From Bacillus cytotoxicus (GTDB taxonomy: Bacteria > Bacillota > Bacilli > Bacillales > Bacillaceae_G): DNA of 64,000 nucleotides. The stretch spans positions 20,205 through 84,204 of the forward strand of contig NZ_JAMBOP010000020.1 in NCBI RefSeq assembly GCF_023715645.1, given 5' to 3'. Positions 43,232 through 51,432 of this stretch are shown here, piece after piece; within the stretch, counting starts at the first letter, position 1; each line of letters starts with the position of its first letter. The position numbers were made by a program, and so were the translations under genes. The notes below the pieces were generated by a model. The model searched no databases and was not told the origin of the DNA. It saw only the letters and a program-made list of their open reading frames with translations.

Positions 43232-44752
43232 CTATCCTTTTCGTATTGGATCTTTCGGATGTAGCATCTCTGGACGACGTTTCATCATCTGAAATGGAGC
43301 GCGAACGATAAAGTCTTTCCAATCACTTGGTCGATATGGGACAGCTGGACTAACATAGGGAACGCCAAAACTCTTTAGCTTCACCAAATGACTGCATAAG
43401 AAGAGAAAAAATAGAATGAGTCCATACAATCCAAACAAGGCAGCGCAAAACATACCCACAAAACGAAGGATGCGAAGTGGAATTGCTGTACTATAAGGCG
43501 AGAGCGCAAATGAAGAAATGGCCGTTGCGGCTACTACGATAACCATAATAGGGCTAACAATCCCAGCTTCTACCGCAGCCTGCCCAATGATTAGCCCGCC
43601 AACGATGCCCATTGCCGAGCCAATCGGTTTTGGCAAACGCAGGCCGGCTTCTCGTAAAATTTCAATAGCTACTTCCATAAGCAATGCTTCAATAATCGCA
43701 GGAAAAGGAACACCCATCTTTCCTCCGATGATAGAAATAGCTAACTTAGTTGGAATCAATCCAGGATGAAACGAGATAAAGGAAATATACAAGGCAGGTG
43801 TAAAAAGAGAAATGATAGCTGCTCCAAAACGCAATATACGGATGAGAGTGCCCGGAATCCAACGTTCATAATAATCTTCGGGCGATTGCATCATCATGCT
43901 AAATGTAACTGGAGCGATTAATGCAAACGGTGTCCCGTCTAATAAAATTGCAACTCGTCCTTCCATCAACGCTGCAATGACCCGATCAGGACGCTCCGTA
44001 CTCTGTACTTGTGCAAAAAGACTGAAGTAATTGTCTTCGATGAGTTGCTCTACATATCCCGATTCCGGTACATTATCAATATCAATTTTCTGAATTCTCA
44101 TCTTAACTTCTTCTATTAATTCAGAATCAGCAATATCTTTCATATAAGCGACAACGAGTTCTTTTTTTGCCCGCTTTCCTACTTGGAATTTTACTAATGA
44201 CAATCCTGCATTTTCACCATGACGCCGTAAAAGAGCAGTATTATCACTTAAAATTTCTGTGAATCCTATTCGTGGACCTCTGACTGATACCTCTGAAATA
44301 GGTTCTTCAACGTTCCGAGTTCTCCCTTTCGTCGTACTAAGAATCAATACATCTGGTGAGCCATCAATCAAAAGTGCCGTTGAACCTGTCAATACTTTTG
44401 ACATCAAATCATCTATATCATGAACTTCTTTTACTTCACTAATGGAAAGGATTTGCTCTTTAATAAACTCTTTTGAAACTGTCCCTTTCCTGTAAGATGG
44501 GTCATTCATGTATTCTCCACTAAAATCAACCATTAATGATTTCATAATATGCGTGTCGATAAGTTCTTTATCTGACAACCCTTCCACAAAAATGATTGCC
44601 GCTTTAATACCTGAACGTCCCATGTTAAACTCTCGAAAATGTACATCTGAGTTAAAAGTAATTTCTTGCTTTACAAGTTCTAAATCCAAAGTGAAATCGC
44701 CGGTAAACTCCTCTGTTACTTCTTGAATAGAGCTAACTTCCTGCTCTCTCAT
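43232..44752 (-). CDS. GerAA-type spore germination receptor A subunit
   Basis: About 506 residues. A large N-terminal cytosolic domain ([39 protein letters not shown]) is followed by about five C-terminal membrane helices with [20 protein letters not shown] and [20 protein letters not shown], typical of GerAA. ATG at 44752 is preferred, preceded by AAAGAGTGA; the longer frame has no better site. First gene of the A-B-C operon. The exact receptor (GerK, GerL, GerR, GerS and so on) cannot be named from this alone. Confidence 0.9.
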   Translation of the reverse strand: MREQEVSSIQEVTEEFTGDFTLDLELVKQEITFNSDVHFREFNMGRSGIKAAIIFVEGLSDKELIDTHIMKSLMVDFSGEYMNDPSYRKGTVSKEFIKEQILSISEVKEVHDIDDLMSKVLTGSTALLIDGSPDVLILSTTKGRTRNVEEPISEVSVRGPRIGFTEILSDNTALLRRHGENAGLSLVKFQVGKRAKKELVVAYMKDIADSELIEEVKMRIQKIDIDNVPESGYVEQLIEDNYFSLFAQVQSTERPDRVIAALMEGRVAILLDGTPFALIAPVTFSMMMQSPEDYYERWIPGTLIRILRFGAAIISLFTPALYISFISFHPGLIPTKLAISIIGGKMGVPFPAIIEALLMEVAIEILREAGLRLPKPIGSAMGIVGGLIIGQAAVEAGIVSPIMVIVVAATAISSFALSPYSTAIPLRILRFVGMFCAALFGLYGLILFFLFLCSHLVKLKSFGVPYVSPAVPYRPSDWKDFIVRAPFQMMKRRPEMLHPKDPIRKG

Positions 44753-44945
44753 TCTTATCACTCTTTCTCTTAAAAAGCTTAGTGTGCATCCAATATAAAC
44801 GACAGCCTTATACCATATTAACTTCAGCAATTATCAAAAGATTTTCGTTAGCATTGCAGCAAATGTATATCAGACTGAAAGGATATCAATAAAGTTATTT
44901 TTCTGTGGTTGACCCAATTATGAATACAGTTGATCATTCATCCCT

Positions 44946-45071
44946 TTACTTTCCCTCTAATGTATGAAGCCATCTGAAAATTTTTGAAATCATATACGGA
45001 ATGAACAATACAATAAAAGCTTGCCCAAAAACTTTCCACTCCGGAAGGTAAGAAACAATCGTTTTCCACAT
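44946..45071 (-). CDS. small membrane protein upstream of the ger operon (41 aa)
   Basis: ATG frame with AGGATGG upstream encoding MWKTIVSYLPEWKVFGQAFI then VLFIPYMISKIFRWLHTLEG. It has one aromatic-rich hydrophobic helix and a basic juxtamembrane end. It lies 193 bp upstream of the gerA-type start on the same strand, so it could be the first gene of the operon. Some ger operons carry an extra small subunit, but no similarity is claimed. Confidence 0.5.
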   Translation of the reverse strand: MWKTIVSYLPEWKVFGQAFIVLFIPYMISKIFRWLHTLEGK

Positions 45072-45188
45072 TTTAACCATCCTAAATTATTAAAATTTCT
45101 TACGCATTATTATGTGTGATGTACGGAAATTTAATCCAACAAAATACAATGTAACTGCCCTGCCACCATATAAAAATGCAAACGAAAC

Positions 45189-45216
45189 AGAGGTCAGGCT
45201 ATGAAGCCTGACCTCT
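45189..45216 (-). terminator. intrinsic terminator of the longer helD
   Basis: AGAGGTCAGGCT pairs perfectly with AGCCTGACCTCT, four-base loop. Confidence 0.8.
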
Positions 45217-45223
45217 ATTTCGT

Positions 45224-47572
45224 TTATTTATCCTGAGTATAAGTATTTACATTGACCGCTAATAAAAAAGAGCTTAATTCCTTTTTATAATAAATATATA
45301 ACTCGTGCATAGCACGTGTACAAGCTGTATAGAAAAGCTTACGTTCGCTTTCTTTCTTATATTGTTGGTTTGAAGAATTATAAATAATAACAGCGTCAAA
45401 CTCTACACCCTTCGCCAAATATGAAGGTACAATAAGTACTCCTGAATCAAAAGAAGTGGTTTCTTTTTCGATAAGATGTATTTGTATATATTGCTGTAGT
45501 ATGTCATATGCCGTTTTGCTTTCCTCGGCAGTTTTACAAATAATCGCTATCGTTTTATGATTATTTTTTTTCAAATATTGAATCCGATTTACAATTCTTT
45601 GATGTAATTCCTCATCTGTTTCTACTGCTGTTAAAACAGGTTTTCTCCCCTCACGCTCAAAAGGTTCTATACAGTTACCTTCTGAAATAAGTTGCCGTGT
45701 GAATTCAATAATTTGTTTCGTTGAACGATAACTGCGTGTAAGTTCAATCTTTTTACTTTTTTCCTCTCCATATAAGGTATATAGCTCTGAAAATCCATTC
45801 TCAGTCGCATGAGCATGTATCGTTTGATTAAAATCACCAAGTACTGTCATTTTACTATGCGGAAATAATCGCTTCAAAAAGGTAAACTGAAAAACAGAAT
45901 AATCTTGCGCTTCATCAATAAATATATGCCTTGCAGATGTATTTCGTTGTAATTCCTCCAGCTGATCTTTTATATATAAATAAGGCGTCGCATCCTCATA
46001 AGCCATCTGAAAGTTCTGTACGCGTTCTACAGTTTCTTGGCATATTTCTTTCCAATTTAGCGGTAATTCATTCTTGCTCGTAAATCTCTCTGCAAACAAA
46101 GAATTTGCAAACAACTGTACATAAATTGCAGGTGCATTAATGAATTGGAGCCCTTTCACTCTTTTACGAAGTGACTTAAAATGTTTTTTCACAATCATCG
46201 CAGCTAACATTTGTTGTTCACGTTCAAAATCATCAAATGTATTCGTGTCATATTGTTTCTCTTGTTGTAGTTTTTTATGAATTTTAGCGTACGTTCCTTT
46301 ATCTAATAACTGTATTTCTTCTTCTACCCAAAGTTCTTTTCGTTCTAGCCGCTCTCTATTCTTTAATTCTTTTAGTAACCACTCAGAAATTAATTTCATT
46401 CGATTTGGAATCCGCATAGATTGAGGAAAAGAATAAAATTCTTCTCGAATTTCCTCTTTCGATATGAATACATTCCCGCGAAATCTCACATCTTTAAAAA
46501 TCATTCCATCTTGTCTCAAATACGTCACATAGTTATCTACAACTTTCAAAAAAGAAGCACTTGCTTTAAATTGAATACTTTGCATGCGTACTAAATATGT
46601 TGAGTCTTCTTTCCCTGCAAGCACATATTCCATTTGTGTAAACGGATCTTCAACATGAAATGTTTTCTCTATATGTTCCTCTAAATAATCTTGAAATGTC
46701 GTTTGTTTCATATTCTCTTCTCCTAATTCAGGAAGAACCGTTGAGATATAACTATTAAACATTGAATTAGGAGAAAAAAGAATGATTTGATCTGCATGTA
46801 ATGTATCTCGATATCGGTATAGTAAATAAGCAACTCGTTGCAATGCAGCCGATGTTTTTCCGCTTCCTGCTGCTCCTTGCACAATGAGTAAACGACTCGT
46901 TTCATTACGAATGATTAGATTTTGTTCTTTTTGAATCGTAGCAACGATACTTTTCATTTGTGTATTCGCATTCTTCCCTAACACTTCTTGTAATAATGCA
47001 TCACCAATTGTTACTCCAGTGTCAAACATACTTTCCATTTGACCGTTACGAATAATAAATTGTCTCTTTAAAGTTATTTCTCCTGCAATCATTTCATTTT
47101 GCACTTTATACATGGCTGATCCCAACGAATAATCATAATACAGGCTAGAAATTGGTGCTCTCCAATCATAAACGAGAAATTGGTCTGTACTCTCGTCAAA
47201 AAAAGAATGAATGCCAAGATAAATTTGATCAGCACTTCTTTCACTTTCTTCTAAAAAATCAATTCTCCCAAAATACGGCGTTTGCTCTAATCGTTTTAAC
47301 ATCGTGAGTTGCTTATCTGCATGATAATGACTGCGTTCTCTTTCCGCTAATAACTCTGCTTGTTGCTTTATACTTGCCGCTGTTTCAATGGCCTCTTCAG
47401 CATTATCAAAGTTAGTTGTTACATCGTTCCAAAAATTTTTCCGAATATGAACTACCTCTTGTTTCCCACTACTTACATATTGTTGAAGATTCACAATACG
47501 CTCATTAATTTTCTTAACAACTTCCTCTATTCGATGTTGTTCTCTCTTCCACTCTTGTTCATACTTTTCCAT
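45224..47572 (-). CDS. helD: HelD RNA polymerase recycling helicase (full-length paralogue)
   Basis: 782 residues, the usual HelD length. An N-terminal coiled coil (EQEWKREQHRIEEVVKKINE) inserts into RNA polymerase in known structures. Then come TPYFGRIDFLEE, VYDWRAPISSLYYDYSLGSA, Walker A VQGAAGSGKTSAALQRVAYL near 235, RHIFIDEAQDYSVFQFTFLK (Walker B), LTRSYRSTKQIIEFTRQL and FYTACTRAMHELYIYY. It dissociates stalled or inactive transcription complexes. It shares the arrangement of the 702-residue paralogue at 7.6 kb. Confidence 0.9.
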   Translation of the reverse strand: MEKYEQEWKREQHRIEEVVKKINERIVNLQQYVSSGKQEVVHIRKNFWNDVTTNFDNAEEAIETAASIKQQAELLAERERSHYHADKQLTMLKRLEQTPYFGRIDFLEESERSADQIYLGIHSFFDESTDQFLVYDWRAPISSLYYDYSLGSAMYKVQNEMIAGEITLKRQFIIRNGQMESMFDTGVTIGDALLQEVLGKNANTQMKSIVATIQKEQNLIIRNETSRLLIVQGAAGSGKTSAALQRVAYLLYRYRDTLHADQIILFSPNSMFNSYISTVLPELGEENMKQTTFQDYLEEHIEKTFHVEDPFTQMEYVLAGKEDSTYLVRMQSIQFKASASFLKVVDNYVTYLRQDGMIFKDVRFRGNVFISKEEIREEFYSFPQSMRIPNRMKLISEWLLKELKNRERLERKELWVEEEIQLLDKGTYAKIHKKLQQEKQYDTNTFDDFEREQQMLAAMIVKKHFKSLRKRVKGLQFINAPAIYVQLFANSLFAERFTSKNELPLNWKEICQETVERVQNFQMAYEDATPYLYIKDQLEELQRNTSARHIFIDEAQDYSVFQFTFLKRLFPHSKMTVLGDFNQTIHAHATENGFSELYTLYGEEKSKKIELTRSYRSTKQIIEFTRQLISEGNCIEPFEREGRKPVLTAVETDEELHQRIVNRIQYLKKNNHKTIAIICKTAEESKTAYDILQQYIQIHLIEKETTSFDSGVLIVPSYLAKGVEFDAVIIYNSSNQQYKKESERKLFYTACTRAMHELYIYYKKELSSFLLAVNVNTYTQDK

Positions 47573-47765
47573 ATTGTCACTCCTTGTCGAAAAAATAATT
47601 TGACCAAAAGTTTGACAAACACAGTTGTTTTTTGATAAAATTAAGATGGATAATTATATAATAAAAAATATTTTCTAATGGTCATTTTTTCATTTTAACA
47701 TATACAGCTTTCTTAGTTCAATGAAAATAGGTACCGTAAACGCCAATTTCATTAAGATTTCAAAT

Positions 47766-47797
47766 AAAAATCGATTCCCTATTAGGAATCGATTTTT
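47766..47797. terminator. intrinsic terminator
   Basis: AATCGATTCC pairs with GGAATCGATT, flanked by A5 and T5; serves the minus-strand membrane protein gene. Confidence 0.85.
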
Positions 47798-47826
47798 ATT
47801 TAGTGTATTCAATTCCAACATTAATG

Positions 47827-49911
47827 TCATTGAATTTCGATTACTCTACTATTTCCGTTCTTCGCAATTTCGATTTTTGCATACTTTCCTTCTCCTTTTA
47901 CAAGGGTAACAGGAACTTCACGTGTACTGCCGATCGTAACATATCCATAATTCATATATCCCTTTATCCAGATTCCTTTTTCTTTCGGATTGTCGCCGAG
48001 CTTTATTTGATCTATATGATAATTCTTGTCTTGATCTCTCTTTAATTTTATAAACACAGGTACTTTTGGTTCTTTTTTCGTTTCACGACTCAACATCATC
48101 TCGTTTGCTTCCGCTTCTATTTTGAAAGAAAACCACACTTTCTTCCTATCTCCCATTTCTTTAATTAGATTTTCTAATTCTAGCAATACAATTTTACTGT
48201 TATAATAGTTCCATTCTTGTTGCCCAACAGTACCTAGTAACACGAAAGCGGAAAGTATCCCTACTAGCCATACGTGTTTTTTCTTGTATGTTCCGTTATA
48301 TTTTATAATGTTCTCTTGTTTTTCCCGCTTATTTGTTAATAGCAATACAATCCCCGCCAGAAACAACATCCAGCTCAACCCATAGTTCCCAATGTAATTT
48401 GTCTCATACATAATAAAATTCGTAAACAAATAAATAACAATGCCAATCCGCTTAATTACAGTATCTCTAACATACAACATGCCCAGTACAAGGAGTAATA
48501 TATATCCACTGTGTGCACTTATTATAAACCAAGGATCCGCACCTTCGTATTTCGCTAACAAATAGAAAAATACATAAATCATTCCGAATCCAATGCTATT
48601 TCGTAATAAACATTTATTTTTCCGTACAATTGCAAATATGAAAAATCCGATATGAATGAATACGAGATAACTCATACTCATTGTATATTCCGCTGCTCTC
48701 ATACATTCACTTGCAATGACTCCTTCTAATAACCACCATAGACTATATTGCTCTGCCTTATATTTTGTGAATAGCCAATACCCAAAAATACAACTTGCAT
48801 ACAACAATCCCCATATGTAATGGTGACTTGTTACAAGTGTTGTAATACCCGCCATGATACCGAAAACAAATAAAAAAATTCGTAAAAACTTTGCGGTTAT
48901 TTTTTTATGTCCAAAAATTGCAAGCACACTTAACATAGCACTTACAATCATGATTACACTACCTTCTCTTACTGTTTCCCATAAAATAAAGTAAAGACTC
49001 GCAAGAAAAAGAACACTTCCGATTGAGCTTACTAAAACATATAACACGTACTCCCCTATTTTCCGAGGGTGTATATTCGTTTGATTCTTTTTTTCTTGCC
49101 AAGTGAAAAATACTTGCGAAATAACAACAAACAAGCCAACAAGCCCTATCAATATATAAGAGAGATTCATTGTTAAATTTACAAATAAATTCGTTATGTC
49201 TATTAATGCATACAACGACCAAGAGATTAAGATTGCACCAGTTGTTATTTTATATAAATGTCCTTCTTGTATTTTCTTGAATATAATTATGTATGTGACT
49301 GTCATGAAGATTGCACACACAACTTTGACCCAGTAGTTAGGCTCTCCTCCCTCAAATAAACACGCAAGATATACCATCCATAACCCTAGTAGGCTAGCTG
49401 TATAAAATAAATAGCGTCCCGGCATTTTCCGTTCCAAGCGATACCATATAACTGAGGCAATCGTTATCATAATTGATTCCCATTTGTGTGAAACGACAAA
49501 CCATGTCATTTCATCTAAATTTGATAAAAAGTAAAGCACTGTTCCGCCGCCAAGCACGTACCACTCCGGCCTTTTATTAGTGAAATAAAGATATAGTGCC
49601 GGAAGTAGCCAGCTAACCGAGAGCCAAATATTTTCATTTTCAAAACCGTAAATATTGCGAAGCATCCAACATGACCATGCATAAGCAAGATAGATCGTGA
49701 CGCGCATTCCTCTAATAAACATTTCATTTGCACCCATTACATTTCTTAGCGCAAAATACCATACAATTGCAATGATAGGCACTCCTAATACCGCTAAGCT
49801 TTGATACACCGTTAACCATGAATAACGCATCGACATTGTTAAAACGATATAAGCAGCAAGTAAAGACCATACGCCAAGTATTCTATACATATCATCTTTC
49901 CAGACCTTCAT
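47827..49911 (-). CDS. large polytopic membrane protein with GDYXXLXY-like C-terminal domain
   Basis: 694 residues. About 18 hydrophobic helices occupy residues 10-560. A C-terminal soluble part of about 130 residues contains VPVFIKLKRDQDKNYHID and KEKGIWIKGYMNYGYVTIGS, resembling the GDYXXLXY domain found after DUF2157/DUF4401 membrane proteins. The ATG at 49911 follows AAAAGGAGG. Function unknown; probably a membrane protein with an extracytoplasmic tail. The family call is tentative. Confidence 0.6.
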   Translation of the reverse strand: MKVWKDDMYRILGVWSLLAAYIVLTMSMRYSWLTVYQSLAVLGVPIIAIVWYFALRNVMGANEMFIRGMRVTIYLAYAWSCWMLRNIYGFENENIWLSVSWLLPALYLYFTNKRPEWYVLGGGTVLYFLSNLDEMTWFVVSHKWESIMITIASVIWYRLERKMPGRYLFYTASLLGLWMVYLACLFEGGEPNYWVKVVCAIFMTVTYIIIFKKIQEGHLYKITTGAILISWSLYALIDITNLFVNLTMNLSYILIGLVGLFVVISQVFFTWQEKKNQTNIHPRKIGEYVLYVLVSSIGSVLFLASLYFILWETVREGSVIMIVSAMLSVLAIFGHKKITAKFLRIFLFVFGIMAGITTLVTSHHYIWGLLYASCIFGYWLFTKYKAEQYSLWWLLEGVIASECMRAAEYTMSMSYLVFIHIGFFIFAIVRKNKCLLRNSIGFGMIYVFFYLLAKYEGADPWFIISAHSGYILLLVLGMLYVRDTVIKRIGIVIYLFTNFIMYETNYIGNYGLSWMLFLAGIVLLLTNKREKQENIIKYNGTYKKKHVWLVGILSAFVLLGTVGQQEWNYYNSKIVLLELENLIKEMGDRKKVWFSFKIEAEANEMMLSRETKKEPKVPVFIKLKRDQDKNYHIDQIKLGDNPKEKGIWIKGYMNYGYVTIGSTREVPVTLVKGEGKYAKIEIAKNGNSRVIEIQ

Positions 49912-50013
49912 CCCGCACACCTCCTTTTATAAGTGTATTCCCTTTATTTATATTTTTTCCATTTCTGATTTACACTACAAGATCTACGAAAAAACAGAAA
50001 GCTTCATGTCTCT

Positions 50014-50253
50014 TTATTTTCCATAGAAACACCAAGCTAAACAATTACCACTTAATCCTGCATCTAAAATAACAGTAGGATTTCCATTCTCTTCACCGGA
50101 AATAATAGCATGAACTTTGCGACCGTCGACATTCACTATACTTCCAGGCTCTTTCGTTGCATTCTTTTGTCTTACGTACAGATTTGCCGCTGTAAATGGA
50201 AATAGCGCTGTGCTAATTGCGGTTTTTATAAGATAATCAGTTTGAAAACTCAT
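50014..50253 (-). pseudogene. N-terminal fragment of an alpha/beta hydrolase
   Basis: About 79 residues from MSFQTDYLIKTAISTALFPF, a probable membrane anchor, to VDGRKVHAIISGEENGNPTV and ILDAGLSGNCLAW, which matches the first strands and oxyanion loop of alpha/beta hydrolases. The frame then stops. The nucleophile, acid and His regions are absent, and no continuation is seen downstream, so this is a truncated relic. Confidence 0.6.
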
Positions 50254-50312
50254 GACAATAATTGTACCCCCATCCAACTGTTAAAAATAAATAGATTAAC
50301 TCCATAATTACT

Positions 50313-50456
50313 TCAAAATGCTTCTTCAACAACCGCTCTTCCTAAAAACAGTATTCCTTCGAGAATGAGCAATTTCACTTTCTCCCTCTCCTCATTAATT
50401 ATTCGCTCTTCTTTTTGAAATACCTTATAATACTGTGTATTTTTATTAAAATTCAA
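50313..50456 (-). CDS. possible small protein (47 aa)
   Basis: TTG frame with AATAGGAT upstream: MNFNKNTQYYKVFQKEERII then a helix REKVKLLILEGILFLGRAVV. Charged N-terminal half and an amphipathic C-terminal helix. No homologue recognised. It is divergent from the promoter at 50486. Confidence 0.35.
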   Translation of the reverse strand: MNFNKNTQYYKVFQKEERIINEEREKVKLLILEGILFLGRAVVEEAF

Positions 50457-50485
50457 AAAATTTATCCTATTTTTAAAATTCAGGG

Positions 50486-50526
50486 TTTACAAGTGTTTCC
50501 TAACTGTATATACTTACTTAAGTAAG
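50486..50526 (+). promoter_or_regulatory. promoter with ArsR-type palindromic operator
   Basis: TTTACA at 50486, a 17-base spacer and TATACT at 50509. A perfect 14-bp palindrome CTTACTTAAGTAAG (50513-50526) overlaps the -10 and start region. A related CTTACTTACTT lies at 53861 just upstream of the ArsR-family gene, suggesting that repressor may bind both. Confidence 0.55.
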
Positions 50527-50554
50527 AAAAAATTCCCAAAGGAGGTCGAATGAT

Positions 50555-50629
50555 ATGATAAAAGCAACTGTATATGTAGCACCTGTTTTACAATCAAATA
50601 AATGTTCGACCACCCGTATGGAGAATTGA
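50555..50629 (+). CDS. short leader peptide ORF (24 aa)
   Basis: AAAGGAGG followed after a suitable gap by ATG encoding MIKATVYVAPVLQSNKCSTT and RMEN. It lies between a good promoter and two tandem terminators, the position of an attenuation leader peptide. It could instead be the start of a truncated gene. Confidence 0.45.
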   Translation: MIKATVYVAPVLQSNKCSTTRMEN

Positions 50630-50660
50630 AAATCGTGATTACTATGATTTAAATTATTCT

Positions 50661-50738
50661 GCCACAGGAGGTCAAATGCATCCCTGTGGCTTTTTCATGC
50701 CATGCCACAGGAGCACTCTGTCTTCCTGTGGCTTTTTT
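50661..50738 (+). terminator. two tandem terminators sharing the same stem arms
   Basis: GCCACAGG/CCTGTGGC (50661-50690) then T5, followed by GCCACAGGA/TCCTGTGGC (50704-50732) then T6. The right arm of the first can also pair with the left arm of the second, giving a mutually exclusive anti-terminator form. Confidence 0.7.
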
Positions 50739-50790
50739 GCGCGATTTTCACATTCTCACAATTTTATATATTTGAAAGGAGTAAAAACAT

Positions 50791-50931
50791 ATGACATTTC
50801 ATGTATTCTTTTTAACGATTACGATTCAAAAAGCTCGTCTATCTGAAGAAGAACTTGAACATGAACAACGTGTTCAACAAATCATTGACGAAGTAAAAGA
50901 TCGTCAAATATCGTTTTATAACCACCTGTAA
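50791..50931 (+). CDS. yrzI: YrzI family small protein (46 aa)
   Basis: Begins MTFHVFFLTITIQKARLSEE followed by a helical acidic/basic tail EELEHEQRVQQIIDEVKDRQ and ISFYNHL. The MTxxxxFxTITIxKxxxSEEE pattern is that of the YrzI (Bac_small_yrzI) family of Bacillus small, sporulation-associated proteins. GAAAGGAG precedes the ATG. It lies directly after the tandem terminators, so its expression may depend on read-through. Confidence 0.7.
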   Translation: MTFHVFFLTITIQKARLSEEELEHEQRVQQIIDEVKDRQISFYNHL

Positions 50932-50954
50932 TATTTACAACTTGAAATAACGAT

Positions 50955-51117
50955 ATTAAAACCCGTTTCTTTTTTTTAGATGGACGGGAGCATCTGGCCA
51001 TATGTAGCAGCGGTCAGGGCCTATTTCTGCCTCATGCAAGATTTAAAACAAAGGGAGATAGCAAGTATCCCCCCAAGCTGAGATCTGTATGTTGGTAAAT
51101 CAAAATGCATGTATATT
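50955..51117 (+). repeat. bcr1 repeat
   Basis: ATTAAAACCCGTTTCTTTTT, GAGCATCTGGCCATATGTAG, GCGGTCAGGGCCTATTTCTG, CCTCATGCAAGATTTAAAAC and TGAGATCTGTATGTTGG. Confidence 0.8.
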
Positions 51118-51151
51118 GAATACAAAATAATACTGAAAGGAGATGTTTAGA

Positions 51152-51208
51152 ATGAGTTTATCTAAGCGGAAAATTATGATTTGGATTGTAGAGGCAGACT
51201 CCGCATAA
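51152..51208 (+). CDS. very short ORF (18 aa), doubtful
   Basis: AAAGGAGATG precedes an ATG encoding MSLSKRKIMIWIVEADSA. The ribosome binding site is good, but the peptide is tiny and may be a remnant of a longer YrzI-like gene. Confidence 0.25.
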   Translation: MSLSKRKIMIWIVEADSA

Positions 51209-51368
51209 CAAAAGTGGGATTGTTGAAAGTGATCTCTGTCAAGCTTGTAACATACAGCAAAACAGTTTATAAAACATAAAAAACCTGTTTTTGGAATAAG
51301 ATGAGTAGAATCATTTTTATATAATCAGTAAACTGCACTTTTTATCGATTAAATTTTGACATGCAAAC

Positions 51369-51413
51369 AACAACAAGGTTGCTATATAAAAATATAAATG
51401 CAACCTTGTTGTT
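51369..51413 (-). terminator. strong hairpin after sulP
   Basis: AACAACAAGGTTGC pairs perfectly with GCAACCTTGTTGTT around a 17-base AT-rich loop; only a weak T-run. Confidence 0.7.
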
Positions 51414-51432
51414 AACTTTGATTTATTGTTTT

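Noticed and set aside
50674-50850. 58-codon frame starting ATG within the first tandem terminator (MHPCGFFMPCHRS...)
   Set aside because: The start is only four bases from AGGAGG, and the frame runs through both terminator stems and overlaps the YrzI-like ORF in another frame. Cys/His content comes from the repeated stem sequence.
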